A DNA stretch of 49,641 nucleotides from Xylaria sp. FL1777 (Eukaryota; Ascomycota; Sordariomycetes; Xylariales; Xylariaceae). This document shows positions 25,110 to 37,266 of this stretch, piece by piece. The stretch spans positions 1 to 49,641 of the forward strand of contig MU400769.1 of assembly GCA_022578965.1 (NCBI GenBank), in the 5' to 3' direction. A program made the translations under genes and the position numbers. Below the pieces are notes generated by a model. That model was not told where the DNA came from, ran no database searches, and worked only from the letters and a program-made list of their open reading frames with translations. Numbering within the stretch: the stretch's first letter is position 1; each line of letters starts with the position of its first letter.

Positions 25110-25890
25110 GCAATTGCCTTAAGCATGGACCCCACATAGCTATCTAGCTAAGCCACTATAGCCACAGTGGGGATACTACTGTGGCTGGACCCCATAGATA
25201 TGGAGTCCCCCTTCTAGTCTGTATCAAGAACGCAAGCACTAAACCTACAGATATATCTGCACAGGCCCCTGAAAAGTGTGGGTTATAGCTTGCAGCAAGC
25301 GCAGCCCGCTGTTCTATGTTTCTAGTCTGAGGCACCTGAAATAACAATAGCGCGGTTACCGGCGTAACATTGGCAACACTGCACGTGCACCGTTGTAACT
25401 AGCATTGACGAATGAGATGCAGCCAACACGCATCGTGCCTTGACGAGTTCCACTATGCCTCGGGCTAATTGCCAAGCCTAGTGCGTAATGCGCGATAAAC
25501 GCAACCCTTCTTCTTAATAGGGGTTGTGGCACGTTGTGCTGTCCCCTATCCCGTGCTCATTGACAGCGGCTGGCGAAGCTGAATGAGTGCGCATGCGGCT
25601 GTACCACCTATTTAGGTACTTACCTATGTTGACGGAGTTGTATCTGGCTGGCCCCTAGGCTCCCGGCTTGCTCCTCTACCTGCCAAATCCGATAGTAGAC
25701 TAGAGAGTGGTGTAAATTGTGGTGTTGAATGTGTTGAATAAGAATCTGCCCATACGCGCGGCTAATGTAACCTGCGTGTCCGTTTTCCAGTCAGCTTGTG
25801 CTCGCTCTCGTCCCTCGCCGTCCTGCCCAGCTGAATTCCCGGGGAATTATTATATAATATATACATGTATAGTTATATATCATATGTATA
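25110..25890. other. Intergenic DNA upstream of the phytase-like gene
   Basis: Base composition is normal. I see no convincing gene. A 63-codon open stretch on the minus strand (25156-25347) matches nothing I recognise. The last 300 bases must contain the promoter and 5' leader of the gene starting at 25891, but no specific element was recognised. The leader ends in an AT-rich run (about 25847-25890). Confidence 0.5.
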
Positions 25891-28327
25891 ATGCCGTCTA
25901 ATATGCTAGGCCACGCTCTTCTCCTGGCGACTCTCTTTGCCTTTACTTCCGGCGCTGCCATTGAAACTCGAATCGCCGGCGTAAACAGTACAACATGCAA
26001 CGGTAAAAATTACGTATATGACGAGCTTGCGGGCTATGGATTTGTGCCTTCGAATGCAGTCGATAAGTTTGGTGATACGTTGGGCGGACTGGGCTCCTCT
26101 CTGCATCTTGATAAGAGCGCGTGGAAAAAGCATTGCAACGGAACTTATTCGGGTATCCTATGGTCACTTCCTGACAGAGGCTGGTAAGTGTGGCTCTGTT
26201 TTGTTCTTGTCGAGATGACCAGTTGAAGCTGTTACAAGCCACTTTGACGTGTCTACCCAGTAGCAACTCTGGGCGAACGCCTTGTCAATTTGTCAACTTG
26301 TTACTTGCACGTAGTGGGAACGGAGAATCGTCAAGCGTCTTCTTCTTTTAGCTAGACAACCCCTACTGTGTATGTCGCCGCTAAAGGCCACCTCACATCA
26401 CCTAGCTTGGCATACACTGGAGGAATACTGCGGGCCAGGTACAATATTTATATTGACATCGATATAGGAACACGGAAGGCACCCTAAACTACAACCCGCG
26501 AGTGCACAAATTCAGGATAGCATTCGCGCCTCAGTACAATGCGACTATTTCGAAGCCATCGGCCCCGAATCTAGAGTTTCAGTACATAGATACAATCAAG
26601 TTCTCAGGGCCGGATGGTACCCCTTGTACTGGTCTTGACGGCGATGCAACAGGACATATCTCATACCCCGGCTTCCCAGACCTTCCCGTCGCTACCTACG
26701 AGGGTGACGGATTTGGCGGTGATGGGCCAGGAGGAAGGAGAATTCCAATCGACCCCGAAGGCCTTTAGTAAGTCATGGTTCCCAGGTGATCAGTTACTAA
26801 ATACAAACTTCCCCTCACAAATCGATCTATGTTTACATACCCCATGTACCGAAGAGATCACTCAAAAGAGAAGTCGCTGATTCCCGTTGCGAAAGTGTGA
26901 ACGACGACGGGACATTCTGGGTCTCTGATGAGTATGGGCCATATATTTGTTAGTCGACTAGCCGGTTCCCCTGATACAGAGTGTTTCTCACAGGAGAGGT
27001 TACAGATCTCTTCAGCCCTACAGGCAGGATGATTACCGCCATCCAGCCACCAGAGGCAATTATACCAAAACGAAACGGCAGCGACTCGTTCTCGGCTGAT
27101 AGTCCCCCGCGCTACATAGACAATGGCGCTGGTGACGACGTCACACCAGAGGATCCTGATACTGGTCGTGACAACAACCACGGTACGGTTGGCCTATAGA
27201 TAGTGCAATCGATGTGATGTGCCTTGCTGACGAATATTGCGTGATGACAGGATTCGAAGGTCTGACCGTCTCTGCCGATGGCAAGTCATTATACACTCTA
27301 CTACAGGCCGCAACCGTCCAGGAGGGGGTATGTAAATACAAACCCCATAGATCTTACAGCCTAAAGTTGAGGGGACAAGCCCCGTCTTCATTTCCATCTT
27401 CTTCCACAGTGGTGGCCAGTGAGCCTCGCGTTAACTAGTCTGCATTAGGGTCTCGAGAAGCAAACACAGCGGTACACTCGTTTCCTTAAGTATGATGTCA
27501 GTCAGAAGCTAGCGCCCGTTTACGTAGGCGAGTGGATTGTGCCTCTACCCCTTTACGAGGATCCCACAGCCAAGCCAAGCAAGAATCCCAAGGTCGCTGC
27601 TCAGTCTGAAATTTTCGCCCTTGAAAATGGTCAGTTCTTCGTCCTCTCCCGCGACTCCAACGCCGGGAACGGTCAGGAAGTCACCGAGTCTGTGTACCGC
27701 CAGATCGACGTCTTCGACATCACAAACGCCACCGATATCAAGGCCGTGGGTGGTTATGACTGCGCAAATGTAACGTGTGCCGTTACGAATGCCGATACCG
27801 GTTCTTTGAAGGACAGCATCACGGCTGCGAAGTACTGCAGTTTTCTGGACTTCAATGTCAACGCACAGCTCGGCCGATTCAAGCTGCATAACGGCGGAAT
27901 CACAGATCCCGGTTTGCTGGTGAGTCGCTTCACCCAGGAAACTAAGAAATTACCGTCTTCGAGAATGACTGACATGAAACATAGAATGAGAAGTGGGAGT
28001 CACTGGGCATGGTTCCTGTCAATCCGAAAGCATCTAATGGCGAGTTTTTCGTCTTCAGCCTGAGTGATAACGATTTTATTACCCAGGAAGGATTCATGAA
28101 CGGTGGTAAACTACCATATGCCGACGAAAGCGGCTTTAATCTCGATAACCAGGTTAGTGGTTGGAGCCCTTTTAGAATGTCTCAGAGTCACAAATCTCCT
28201 AATATGGAATATCCTGCTCTTACTGCTCCTGAAAACTCTCGAAACTCTGAAGAATTCTACCACATGCGGAATTTACTGACTCTGGCGTTTTAAATAGGCC
28301 TTGGTTTTCAAGATCACTATTTCATGA
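25891..28327 (+). CDS. Secreted phytase-like (esterase-like) domain protein, 8 exons
   Basis: Splicing gives exons 25891-26183, 26468-26767, 26896-26948, 27006-27182, 27251-27327, 27449-27919, 27985-28152 and 28298-28327. The CDS is 1,569 bases and encodes 522 residues with no internal stop. All introns are GT-AG (57-284 bp). Residues 1-22 form a signal peptide (LLLATLFAFTSGA), with a second in-frame ATG at codon 5. The body matches the fungal phytase-like family: PDRGW at 94-98, PEGLYVNDDGTFWVSDEYGP at about 194-213, GFEGLT at 275-280, and SRDSN at 367-371. Family members are predicted beta-propeller-like secreted proteins sometimes annotated as alkaline phosphatase or esterase-like; catalytic activity is mostly unproven. 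The protein ends ALVFKITIS. Exon joins were chosen because each restores the family sequence, for example TA|T giving Tyr198 and CACG|GA giving His-Gly. The gene is intact although it lies within 1 kb of RIP-decayed DNA. Confidence 0.88.
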
Positions 28328-28822
28328 TCAGCCCGACATCGAAATTGGCTGAGTAGTGGAAGCCACTCGAGATTATCCTAATATCCTACCATTATCACTA
28401 TATCAATAATCCATTCTTTAAGCATGGGAGATGAGCAAGAACTGAGCCTTACCTTATGACATATCCCCTGTCTTGGCTACGATGGCCAACTGGCTTTTTC
28501 TATACTCTATTTTCCCTTTTATACGCGTCCTTCCCTATGCTCCCGGGTCAGACTGACTTCATGCCCGTGATTGTCCCCATATTCGAGGTGCAGGAATAGG
28601 GACAAAGCTATGAACTCTGGTCAGCTCCCAGTGACGCCAAGGACATCATCACCGAACGCTTTGACAAACATTGAAGTACTTTTGGTGATTATGACCTTCC
28701 AACTAGGCTAGAGGTCTTGCAATATTTTTTGAACTTGGAACTTTATAATACAAGTTCATGATGTCTCTCTTTCAATTAAAATATAAACTTCGATATACAA
28801 GATCTTACCTATTGCTCTACCG

Positions 28823-28824
<2 letters not shown>

Positions 28825-28859
<35 letters not shown>
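28825..28859. repeat. (GT)n microsatellite, about 17 units
   Basis: An uninterrupted GT dinucleotide run lies about 500 bp downstream of the phytase-like gene. Length is likely to vary between strains. Confidence 0.95.
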
Positions 28860-28860
<1 letters not shown>

Positions 28861-31189
28861 TTGTATGCGTCTCGGAACCAACCCCCCCCCAACAAAAAAA
28901 CAACAACCCTTGAGTAGGCTATTCATTTGGTTGGGGTTTTCCTCCCCATTACCATACCACGTGGACTATATTCTCACGCCTTTGAGAATTTGCCGTTACC
29001 GCGTTGTTGTACTGGCTGTTCCGCTTCCTGATGCTACGGCTCGAAGAATAAGCTAACATTCGAATGTCATCTTTAATTCGTCGTGTACGTATGGGCGTGT
29101 GAGCTTGGGCGTTTTGCCCTAGAACTTGTTGTCTACCAATAACGGGCAAAAAATAAATAAACAACTAACTAACATAAAATCTGTTGCTATGTTGTCGATA
29201 GTAGTGCCTCTATTCGCCAGAGGGACCTCCTTGCTTAGAGGCGCAATAGAGGAGGATGCCTAGAGGTCTCATACCTGCATCGAATCAATTTCATCAACGA
29301 CACGCGTGGCAGATCTAGTTTGTGGAACCTCAACATTTTCCCTTATAATGACAGTCGAGAACTGCGACTCCGATGAACGTGAAAGGTCTATACTTCGGGT
29401 AATTCATACCTGTCTAGCATGGCATACTTTTATCTTTGATGTTAGCGACCTTGGAAGTGAAGGCTTTTAAATGTATAGAAGCCCTTTGCCTCGCCAAATG
29501 ACTTTCGGGAGACCTTCCACAAGCTGGGCCCTATAGAACACGCTCAAACAGCAATGACTAAACCTGAGTGTTGTAGACGTGGTTCGGGTCACCTTTCACC
29601 CGCCGCTCTCCATCGTCTCTGGACCATAACGCACGAATGGAAACCTCGGACGTACAATACGAGATTTACGCCCTGCTTACAGAAGGCTGAACATTTCCCC
29701 AAGAACTAGTCTTCCAACGGTAGCATTGCTTAGGGAAAAGTTCTCGCTCTTTCTATTCTCCCTCCCCGTCTCAAATCGTTGATTTAGTTTATCTCGACTA
29801 CAAGGCATGTCAGACTACCCTCGCTCAGCAATGGAGTCAACCAAACAAGCACAGCGTATGTGCGTTCGCGCCCATTGTAGTGCGCTCCTCGTTTTGGTTG
29901 GTGTATATGTTGACCTGTGGCACCTCTTGAAGGTTCTTGTCCTTTGCCTTCTGCGGGAGCTGGCTTCAGACCGTGCTACTGTGGACGAGAAAACACGCGG
30001 CTGATTACCAGTGGTGGGTTATGGCTGGGGGAGTATGCAGATTACTCGAGCAGCCCGTAATCATCGGCGTAGCTTCGTCCACGATGTTACCTTTTTTCAG
30101 CCAAAGGAATTCGTATGGATATATGGGTGGCCCTGATCATCTCTGCAGAGCAGCACACACAACACACACAACATCTACTACCTATTCTAGATGGTCGACA
30201 ACCTCGTGTAGGATGGCGTCTAAGGCTAGCTTATGTATCCTGACATGTTCTTACCATAGCAGACCTAGGCTGGGAACCTTCTCGTAGGCGATAAATGCGT
30301 AGCTTGCAACCCCCCAACCCAAACTACTAGTAGCTAGCTATTCTTGGCAGGAGATACTATTGAATCTGTGTAGGTAGTGATGATGTGGGGGTATTTTTTT
30401 CCGGAGCGGTGTGCTGTAATTCGGGTGGAACTGAAATATGTAGTGTATTAAGTGCCGATACGTATTTATATGGGCGCCGCATGATTCATGCTCGCTCACA
30501 TCGTGTACCTATATCACGGTATACCATGGAGTCTGGTGGGTACACATGTAAGTACATTGGAGTCGAGTTAGCTGTGCGCCGACGTCATCCCGCTTTGACG
30601 AGAGGCCGGCATTTACATGTACTAGGTACCTCAGGTACTCAATGCAGTACTTGTTACCTGCTGGTAGGTAGCTCACCTATACAAGTTCTAGGTACTTACA
30701 TGTAGTCAACCAGTAGGCTAGCAGGAGAAGCTGCATAACAACCGCAATCTTGTTTCTTTGTCTAGAAACCCGAAACCCGAAACTTGGAAGCTGGTTGCCC
30801 AATGTCAAAGGCTCCCGGAAAACAGATGGATCTCAGTCAGGGATTTCCATTATGAGTAGTAAGGTACATACCTCGATAGGTACTTGGGTAAGATTCTGCC
30901 TGGGCTTGACTTCGCACATGGAACTGGAAATACCCGTCAACGAGGGGATTTCCAAAACTCAGGTAAGTAGGTATGCTATATACCGGTAGTGTGTACTTTG
31001 ACCAACTCATAGCGTATGTAGATGGTGGGGCAACAGCCTTAGACCCATCTCAAACGGGCGGAATCCTTGACATCACCAATATGACATTTGAAATTTGAAA
31101 ACAGGGGAGGGGGAAGACAGAAAGGAGGAGGGAGAAGGAAGAAAACTCCTAGAAAATTGACAATTGCCCACGTTACCCTCGTGCCCGTG

Positions 31190-31460
31190 TCAGTACCGGG
31201 TACCTACTGCCCAGGTCATCTGCCCAATCAATTGCGGCTACCTACTGTACCTACTGTAGGTACATACCTAGGTAGGTATGTATATGTATATTTATTAGAG
31301 GTATTCACGGTGTAGCCTAGCGATCTGAAACTACATAGGTACCGGTAGATTCAATACTGGCTACTACATACCATACCTGTATACCTATACCTACTACGTA
31401 CATGCCGAGTATGTACTGTGTGTAGGTACTACTACGTAAGTACATATGGTATTGACTGTA
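31190..31460. repeat. Cluster of TACCTAGGTA-type palindromic motifs
   Basis: Words such as GGTACCTAC, TACCTACTGTAGGTA and CATACCTAGGTAGGTATG recur many times on both strands within 270 bp. Similar clusters occur at about 30,620-30,700, 39,040-39,096, 44,270-44,410, 45,180-45,300, 45,460-45,500 and 47,285-47,325. All lie between genes; none is inside a coding exon. The function is unknown. Confidence 0.75.
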
Positions 31461-31829
31461 GGCATCTAGATATGTACTAGCTGGGAGTCGTATAACAAAC
31501 ACACTTTGTCACAAAACTGTGCCTTGCCAAGACCTCCCTCCCCCGCCAGCCACGCTAAGTACTTAGCTTAGGTACATATTCTGGTCCCTCTGTCGTCATC
31601 ACAAGGACGAAGAAACACGCCTTGCTTGGTTGGGCGATGTGGCAGCTATCTCAACCAGGTCTTATCTAAACTACCCTCTTAGATGCGCTTGTGTACCCGT
31701 GTCTCCTTCTCTCCTCGATCAGTTTAAAAAGATCCAACTTCAACTTCGCTGGCTTCTCACTAGCTGCGTGGCTACAACTATCTGCACTCGTATACACCCC
31801 CCCCCGCTTCTGCACTGGTGCCGACTGAG

Positions 31830-33361
31830 ATGGCGGCCCAACGGAGATCCGACGACGAGGATCTGGCCTATGGTGAGCGATGGGACCACGATCGCTTGGC
31901 CCTCGAGAGGGATCGTCTGGAGGAACGTGACCGCTATTACACGCGGGCGCCCGTTCGTGAACGGGTTCGTGAGGCCTCGGTCGACGAACGATTCGTCGAA
32001 CGTCGGGCTCCACGGCCCTGGGAGGTGGACTACCATGTCCGTGAGGCGCGCTACTACGACGACGACGAAGCATCGCGGCCGCCTCCTCCGCTGCGTCGCC
32101 GTCGTCCCTCTCCTCCCCCGGAGTTCGAAAGGGGCGTCCTCCGCGAGAGTGAACGGGGTCGCGAGTATCGCGGTGCGTCGCCCCCTCGTCGTCCGCCCGG
32201 CCTTCTGCGACGCCAGTCGTCGCTGGATACATTCGATCGGCGACCAGCCCAACGGCTATACGACCGCGACGAGGACGGCCCTCCGGCTCGCCGCAGGGAC
32301 TACCGTCCAGACCCCTACGAGCCCATTCCTCTCCCCCGCTCCCGCGCTCTCCCCCCGCCGCGTATATATGCCGAGGACGACTATGAGGAGATCAAGGTCG
32401 CCGAGCCACAACGATATGGTGATGATGACTTCCATGCTTACCCTGAACATGTCCTGGAAAGAGAGATCGTGCGGACCAGGAAGCAGACGGATCGAAGCGG
32501 ATCGCGGACCGGCAGGGCGCGCGGACGTCGCAGTCCCTCCCGCCGTGGTAGCTCGCGTTCTTCATCGACTTCCTCCAGTAGCAGCAAGACGGGCGGTACT
32601 ACTCTCACTACAAAGAGTGAATACCCCAAGAAGGGAAAGACGAGGATTCCACTTCGGCTCGTCTCGGTTAGGGCGATCGCGGAGCTTCAATATCCTTATG
32701 TTATCGAAGTAAGTAGAACGTAATCAGCTGTCCTGGCTCGGCACTCGCTTGATACCGTCTTACTGACATGACGCAGGGCAACACCGTCATCATCCAAAAG
32801 GCGCTGGGGCAACAGAATATCGACGATTTGCTCAGGCTTAGTGACGACTACAAGAAAGCTGATGCTGAAATAGCCTCTGCCCGCTCTATTCCCGGTGCGC
32901 TAGTCGAAGAACGCAGGGAAGAGTTCTTTGCCATCCCGCCGCCACCGCCGCCTGTACAGCCTACACTCATCAGAGCACCCCCACCGCCTCCGGTAGAGGT
33001 GGTAAAGGAGACCATGGTTCGCGAGGTTTCACCGGTCCGTAGCTATGCAAGCGCGAGCTACACGACTTCCCGAACACCAGTTGTTGTCGACGCAGGGCCA
33101 CGCGAAGTCAGCGATAATGTCCTGGTCGGGCCGCTAGCACTTGTGGGCGACAGGCGCAGCGATCACCACCACCATCATGGGCATTACAGTCATAGTCACA
33201 GTAGGGATCGCGATCTCGTGCGAGCCGAGCGTCTACCTACGGGTGAGCTCGTCCTGTACGAGGAAGAGGTCGAGAGGATTGAGGAGCCTAGGCGCGGGGT
33301 GCGCATTGAAAAGGACAAGAAAGGTAGGATGTCCATCAGCGTGCCCAAGTATCGCAAGTGA
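31830..33361 (+). CDS. Arg/Ser/Pro-rich protein with conserved fungal domain (DUF8035-like)
   Basis: There are two exons, 31830-32708 and 32777-33361, joined across a 68-bp GT-AG intron (GTAAGT...ACGCAG). They give 487 residues. The start is ATG at 31830, followed by AAQRRSDDED. Residues 1-260 are low complexity: Arg/Asp/Glu-rich charged stretches, a Pro/Arg segment (RPPPPLRRRRPSPPP) and a Ser-rich run (GSSRSSSTSSSSS). The conserved part is about residues 265-325, KTRIPLRLVSVRAIAELQYP followed by GNTVIIQKALGQQNIDDLL. The intron splits it exactly at YPYVIE|GNTV. I associate this block with the fungal DUF8035 family from memory, which should be checked. The C-terminal half has Pro runs, a His-rich tract (HHHHHGHYSHSHS) and a basic end, KGRMSISVPKYRK. 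No membrane segment or signal peptide is visible. Function is unknown. Long open frames on other strands here are shadows of the biased composition. Confidence 0.82.
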
Positions 33362-36300
33362 AGGTGCGCGCAACTACATTTTGCGGGTTCTCCGCCGAGT
33401 TGCTGTCGAATAGTTTGGGCTAACTAGAAATTCGAATTAGGTCCACCTCCTAAGCTGATGAGAGCTATGCTCGCGACACTCACATAAAGATTCTCACCAG
33501 TGAAGGATGTAGAGTCTAGCCTGCTCCCGAGGCATGTCACCCCAGAACGGGTTTGTACGAGTAGTACACTCGAGGATAGGGAGGGGCGAGACTGGCAAGC
33601 TACTAAATCAGAAAACATGTTTTCCCTTTATACGAGTATTTCTTGGGATACGGATGGAGATGGTGTCTGCGGGCGCACTAACCAGCAAATCAGGAATATC
33701 ATAGTTAGGATAGGGGTTATATCTACGGGGTAAATATCTATATGTATATGCAGATATATATAGCTAATTCTAACGGGCAAAGGAAGGTATCTAATGTTGT
33801 TACGATTCACGTCACTGCTTTGCTCCTCTGTAGATAGGGAGGCAAGCAATACTACTCAATATCTATAGCGATCACATACCGGTACCAGTATTTTCGCGTT
33901 CTGACATGGGTTACTCTCCCCCTGGTAATGTACTAGCGATTGTCTACATATCAACGAGTCTCTTGGGGAATTCTAAAGGGGGGGTGGAGACTAATGAACG
34001 AGTCAACAATAGAAACGCAGAGACTGACGAGGAGAATCTAACCCTAAAGGTTCCTAATTACTTTTGCTTTTTTTTGCCGATATTTGGCGTGTGGGTGGAT
34101 ATTCAGCTGGACAGCAAGATGAGGGCCGCACAATAAGAAGGAACGGTAACTATGTTAACTCTCAAATGTTAGTCCTTATGATGGTCTCTGCTCGCTGGAA
34201 ATAAGTATTAGGTCCTCCCTGGCTAAGTAGAATAAGAGTGAATGCACTGTGTGGCCGAAGCATCGTCATATTCACGACCATCTGGATAACGAGAATACCT
34301 TGTCGAAAGGCCAGTGCGCTTCTACCGAGGCTGTGGCCGTCCTAACGCACTACTTAAGTAGCGTAGTGATGCTCACCCTTCTCTAATTAGTTCATCACGT
34401 CTTCTCTTATTGTTCCTTTAACCACCTAAACAACAGATGCAGACATGCTGTATTTATGATCCAGGCCAGACAAATATTACATCACTCCACGTACTCGTCT
34501 CTCCTGTGACGGTGTCTGCTAACTGGCATACAAAGGAAGGGAAGAGGAATCAAGTGGACAATGTAGAGAGAATATGCCTTTGTGTTTTACAAGACTACCA
34601 TTTCCGACCATTCGTCCAAGACCATGCGAGACGCATATCCTCTACAGGGATCATAGACCACCTAATATGCGATGTCGCAAGTCGAACCGGGGAAAAGCTT
34701 CCGGGGCGCCCGGCGGAGAGCTACAAATGTGATAGATCATATTTAAATGCCTGATATATCACATTCTATCTGCCAACCAGGCTTCTAGAACCAACACTTG
34801 GTTCTACCCCTAGACGGAATAATACCAGATCGTTTCCTGCCATGGCTTCATGATTCGGATGGGATACAGCTGAAGGTCAATTCTCTCCGACATAAGAGAT
34901 GCCAGCTCTGGACGAAATGGGTGTTCATCTTGAGTATACATATATCTCGGTTGTCAACGCAGTCTTTATTCTGGCCATTAGTCCGTCACAGTAGCGGGGC
35001 TTCGGGAACCCACGTCGTTTACGGGGATACGGGGATGCAAGCGGACGTCCCGGATCCACATCGCCGGTGCCCCGGTGACCTTTACGCAAAGACTTTCCCA
35101 GTTCCCCTCAATAGGTTCAAGCAGCAATCTGGATGAGTTGCTATTACGTTTATCCCTGCATGACATAGCACGATCCACACATACTATGAACTAGACAGTC
35201 TTGGAAAGCAGCCAAATGGGCGGATGAGCAACCGTGACAATGGGTTGCTAGGTTCCCATTGGAGACCATCGTATGCAGCTTATGGGTAATTCAGAAGGAC
35301 TCGAGATAGGAGTGCGATTATTCAGTTGGTCTAGATTTGTTCATACGTGGACATAAGCTCAACTCCGACGATATCGTTCGAGAGGTGCCTGATCCAGGGT
35401 TCTTCTCACATTATGTATAAATATGAGGATATCTCCTCCTCGCCTCTTATCTTTGTTATTACTCATGTCATACCTTGCGGAGATTGCTTCAGTTGCATAT
35501 GGAGAATTTCAATAATATCTCACACGAGCGCTTCCGAGGCTCCTTCTTCGTGAAATTCACACAAAGCCTACTTAGACTCCATTTACACTCGGCTTTTAGG
35601 TCGACAACGCTATCCGAGTGACGAAAAGAAACTATCTCGAGACCCAATGATGATTACAAGCAGCAGTTATCTATCCTCCTCCACTATGGATTGCACTACA
35701 CACTACACAGACGTGTCGGCGTCAAGCGACAGGTCTTCCGTCGATGTCTCAGATTCGCCCACTCCTAACCAACACGCGCTTAACCTGGAACCCATGGCCG
35801 GGTCTGTGTTAAGCTCGAGACCTCTCTCTTACTTTAAAAATCATCGCGAAGACCGTCTCATGGGTACCTTTATAGGCCTAGCTCGTCCTCATTTCCCACA
35901 AGCACATCGGGCTCACAGTCAATACACGACTATTTGTTCTACGGAGGACACAATACTCCTAGGAGTCGGCGCATGGATTGAGGAAGATGCCCACTGCTCT
36001 CGAGGTTCGTGACGGTTTATAAATGGTGCTGGTCGAGCATGCTGTTAGACAGTTGATGTATTTTTGGATTCTTTCTGAGCATGGTTGGTTAGGTCGAACA
36101 CATAGACATACAGACGGAGGCACGGGGAAAGCAGGGACGCCGTGGCTGGGTTGGTTCCTACTAAGCGTAGAGACCACTGGGAATTAAAGTTATGTTAGAT
36201 CGTCTCGCGACAACACGTTAGCGATAGTGATGTATGAAATTGTCGCGCAAAACGACGCCGTTGTTGCGGAATTGACAACAACGGTATTTACACCCGCCAA

Positions 36301-37266
36301 CGTGACAGAAATCCCAACCTGAAGGTATGGAAAGGAAAGGGTCAACATTCACAATCTCTCGATGCTCATGTAACTTTTTCCCCCTTTCTTCTTCTTTTCC
36401 CCTGGCCTTTTCCAGCATCGCGCAAGGATTGTAAGGCCGAAGCTTATTCGGTGAAACCAATTAAATAAATAGATACCAAAGACATCGTCAAGACTACTAT
36501 AAGCTTAATAGAAGCTACAATATCCAGTCCATCGTCGTCTGATTAGCATAGTAGGGTTCACAGTACGTATTTACTATACTTACTAGTAAGAGACGTTTCG
36601 ATGAACCAGTCATAATGCGCTCCACTTCCTCTTTCGGAAACTTATAAATCGACCTTCGAGACTAGTCTAGACCAACTTAGCGCAGTCTAGACTATCTAGC
36701 GGATCTTGATTCTTGATTACACCAGGAGGAATAAGATTGACACAAAAGAAATAGGTACTATCCCAACATACATACATGCATAGGCTGATGATGGTTAGGC
36801 GCTGCAAAGAACGAGGGGTGGGTGGAGATGCGGGATTCATTCTACAACACTCGAGAGTGAAGAAAAATGGAGTTGATTGGTTTAGAATCGGATACTCAAA
36901 TGCTATATGCTTATGACCATTTGACGACCCGAACGCTATGAGTGAAGTTAACCAGGTTGATATGCAGCGTCTTCACAGGCAGTCTTCGTACATACCTACA
37001 AATTGTCTATGAGGTTTGGAATTTCAACTCTGCCTAGTTAAAAGCTGGTAATGATCACTTAAAGTCAAAAAGGTACTCCAGATTTCGATGCACCACGCAA
37101 CGAAATACGTATTCGTACATAGAAGGTATAGCAACATGAGCCGTTAATCATGTTCACACCAGGCAATTAGTTATATACACACGCTGTGCCGTCTGAATGC
37201 GGTTCTTGATTAGCGAGCGTTTCGCTGTATCTATACTCGTAGCTAGCCACGCCGCACGGCAAATAT
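33362..37266. other. 3.9-kb intergenic region without a defensible gene
   Basis: Open stretches at 34437-34754, 34798-35136 and 35647-36012 (+) are uninterrupted for 105-121 codons. They show no family resemblance and no consistent codon pattern, and I could not join them into a longer protein. They could be remnants of a lost gene or chance. No RNA gene, transposon end or tandem repeat was recognised. The motif-rich TACCTAGGTA sequence common elsewhere is nearly absent here. Confidence 0.5.

Larger units (their letters stand above)
28328..31829. other. 3.5-kb intergenic region without a defensible gene
   Basis: Several short open stretches occur (for example 29807-30004, 29937-30287 and 30385-30705 on +). 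None shows a recognisable domain, a family-like sequence or plausible exon joins, so I leave them out. The region holds a GT microsatellite (28825-28859). In its right half are many copies of the GGTACCTA/TAGGTACC palindromic motif (about 30,620-30,700 and 31,190-31,460). The last few hundred bases are pyrimidine-rich and probably contain the promoter of the gene at 31830. Confidence 0.5.

Noticed and set aside
29807..30705. Open frames of 65-116 codons between the phytase-like gene and the DUF8035-like gene
   Set aside because: They have mixed composition with TACCTAGGTA motifs inside, no recognisable domain, and overlap each other in different frames.
31630..32712. A 360-codon open frame overlapping the DUF8035-like gene in another + frame, and minus-strand frames of 170-188 codons
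   Set aside because: These are shadows of the biased Arg/Ser/Pro codons. Only the frame starting at 31830 joins across a canonical intron to a conserved-looking protein.
34437..36012. Three open frames of 105-121 codons as a multi-exon gene
   Set aside because: I found no splice joins linking them, no family resemblance and no coding-like codon pattern.
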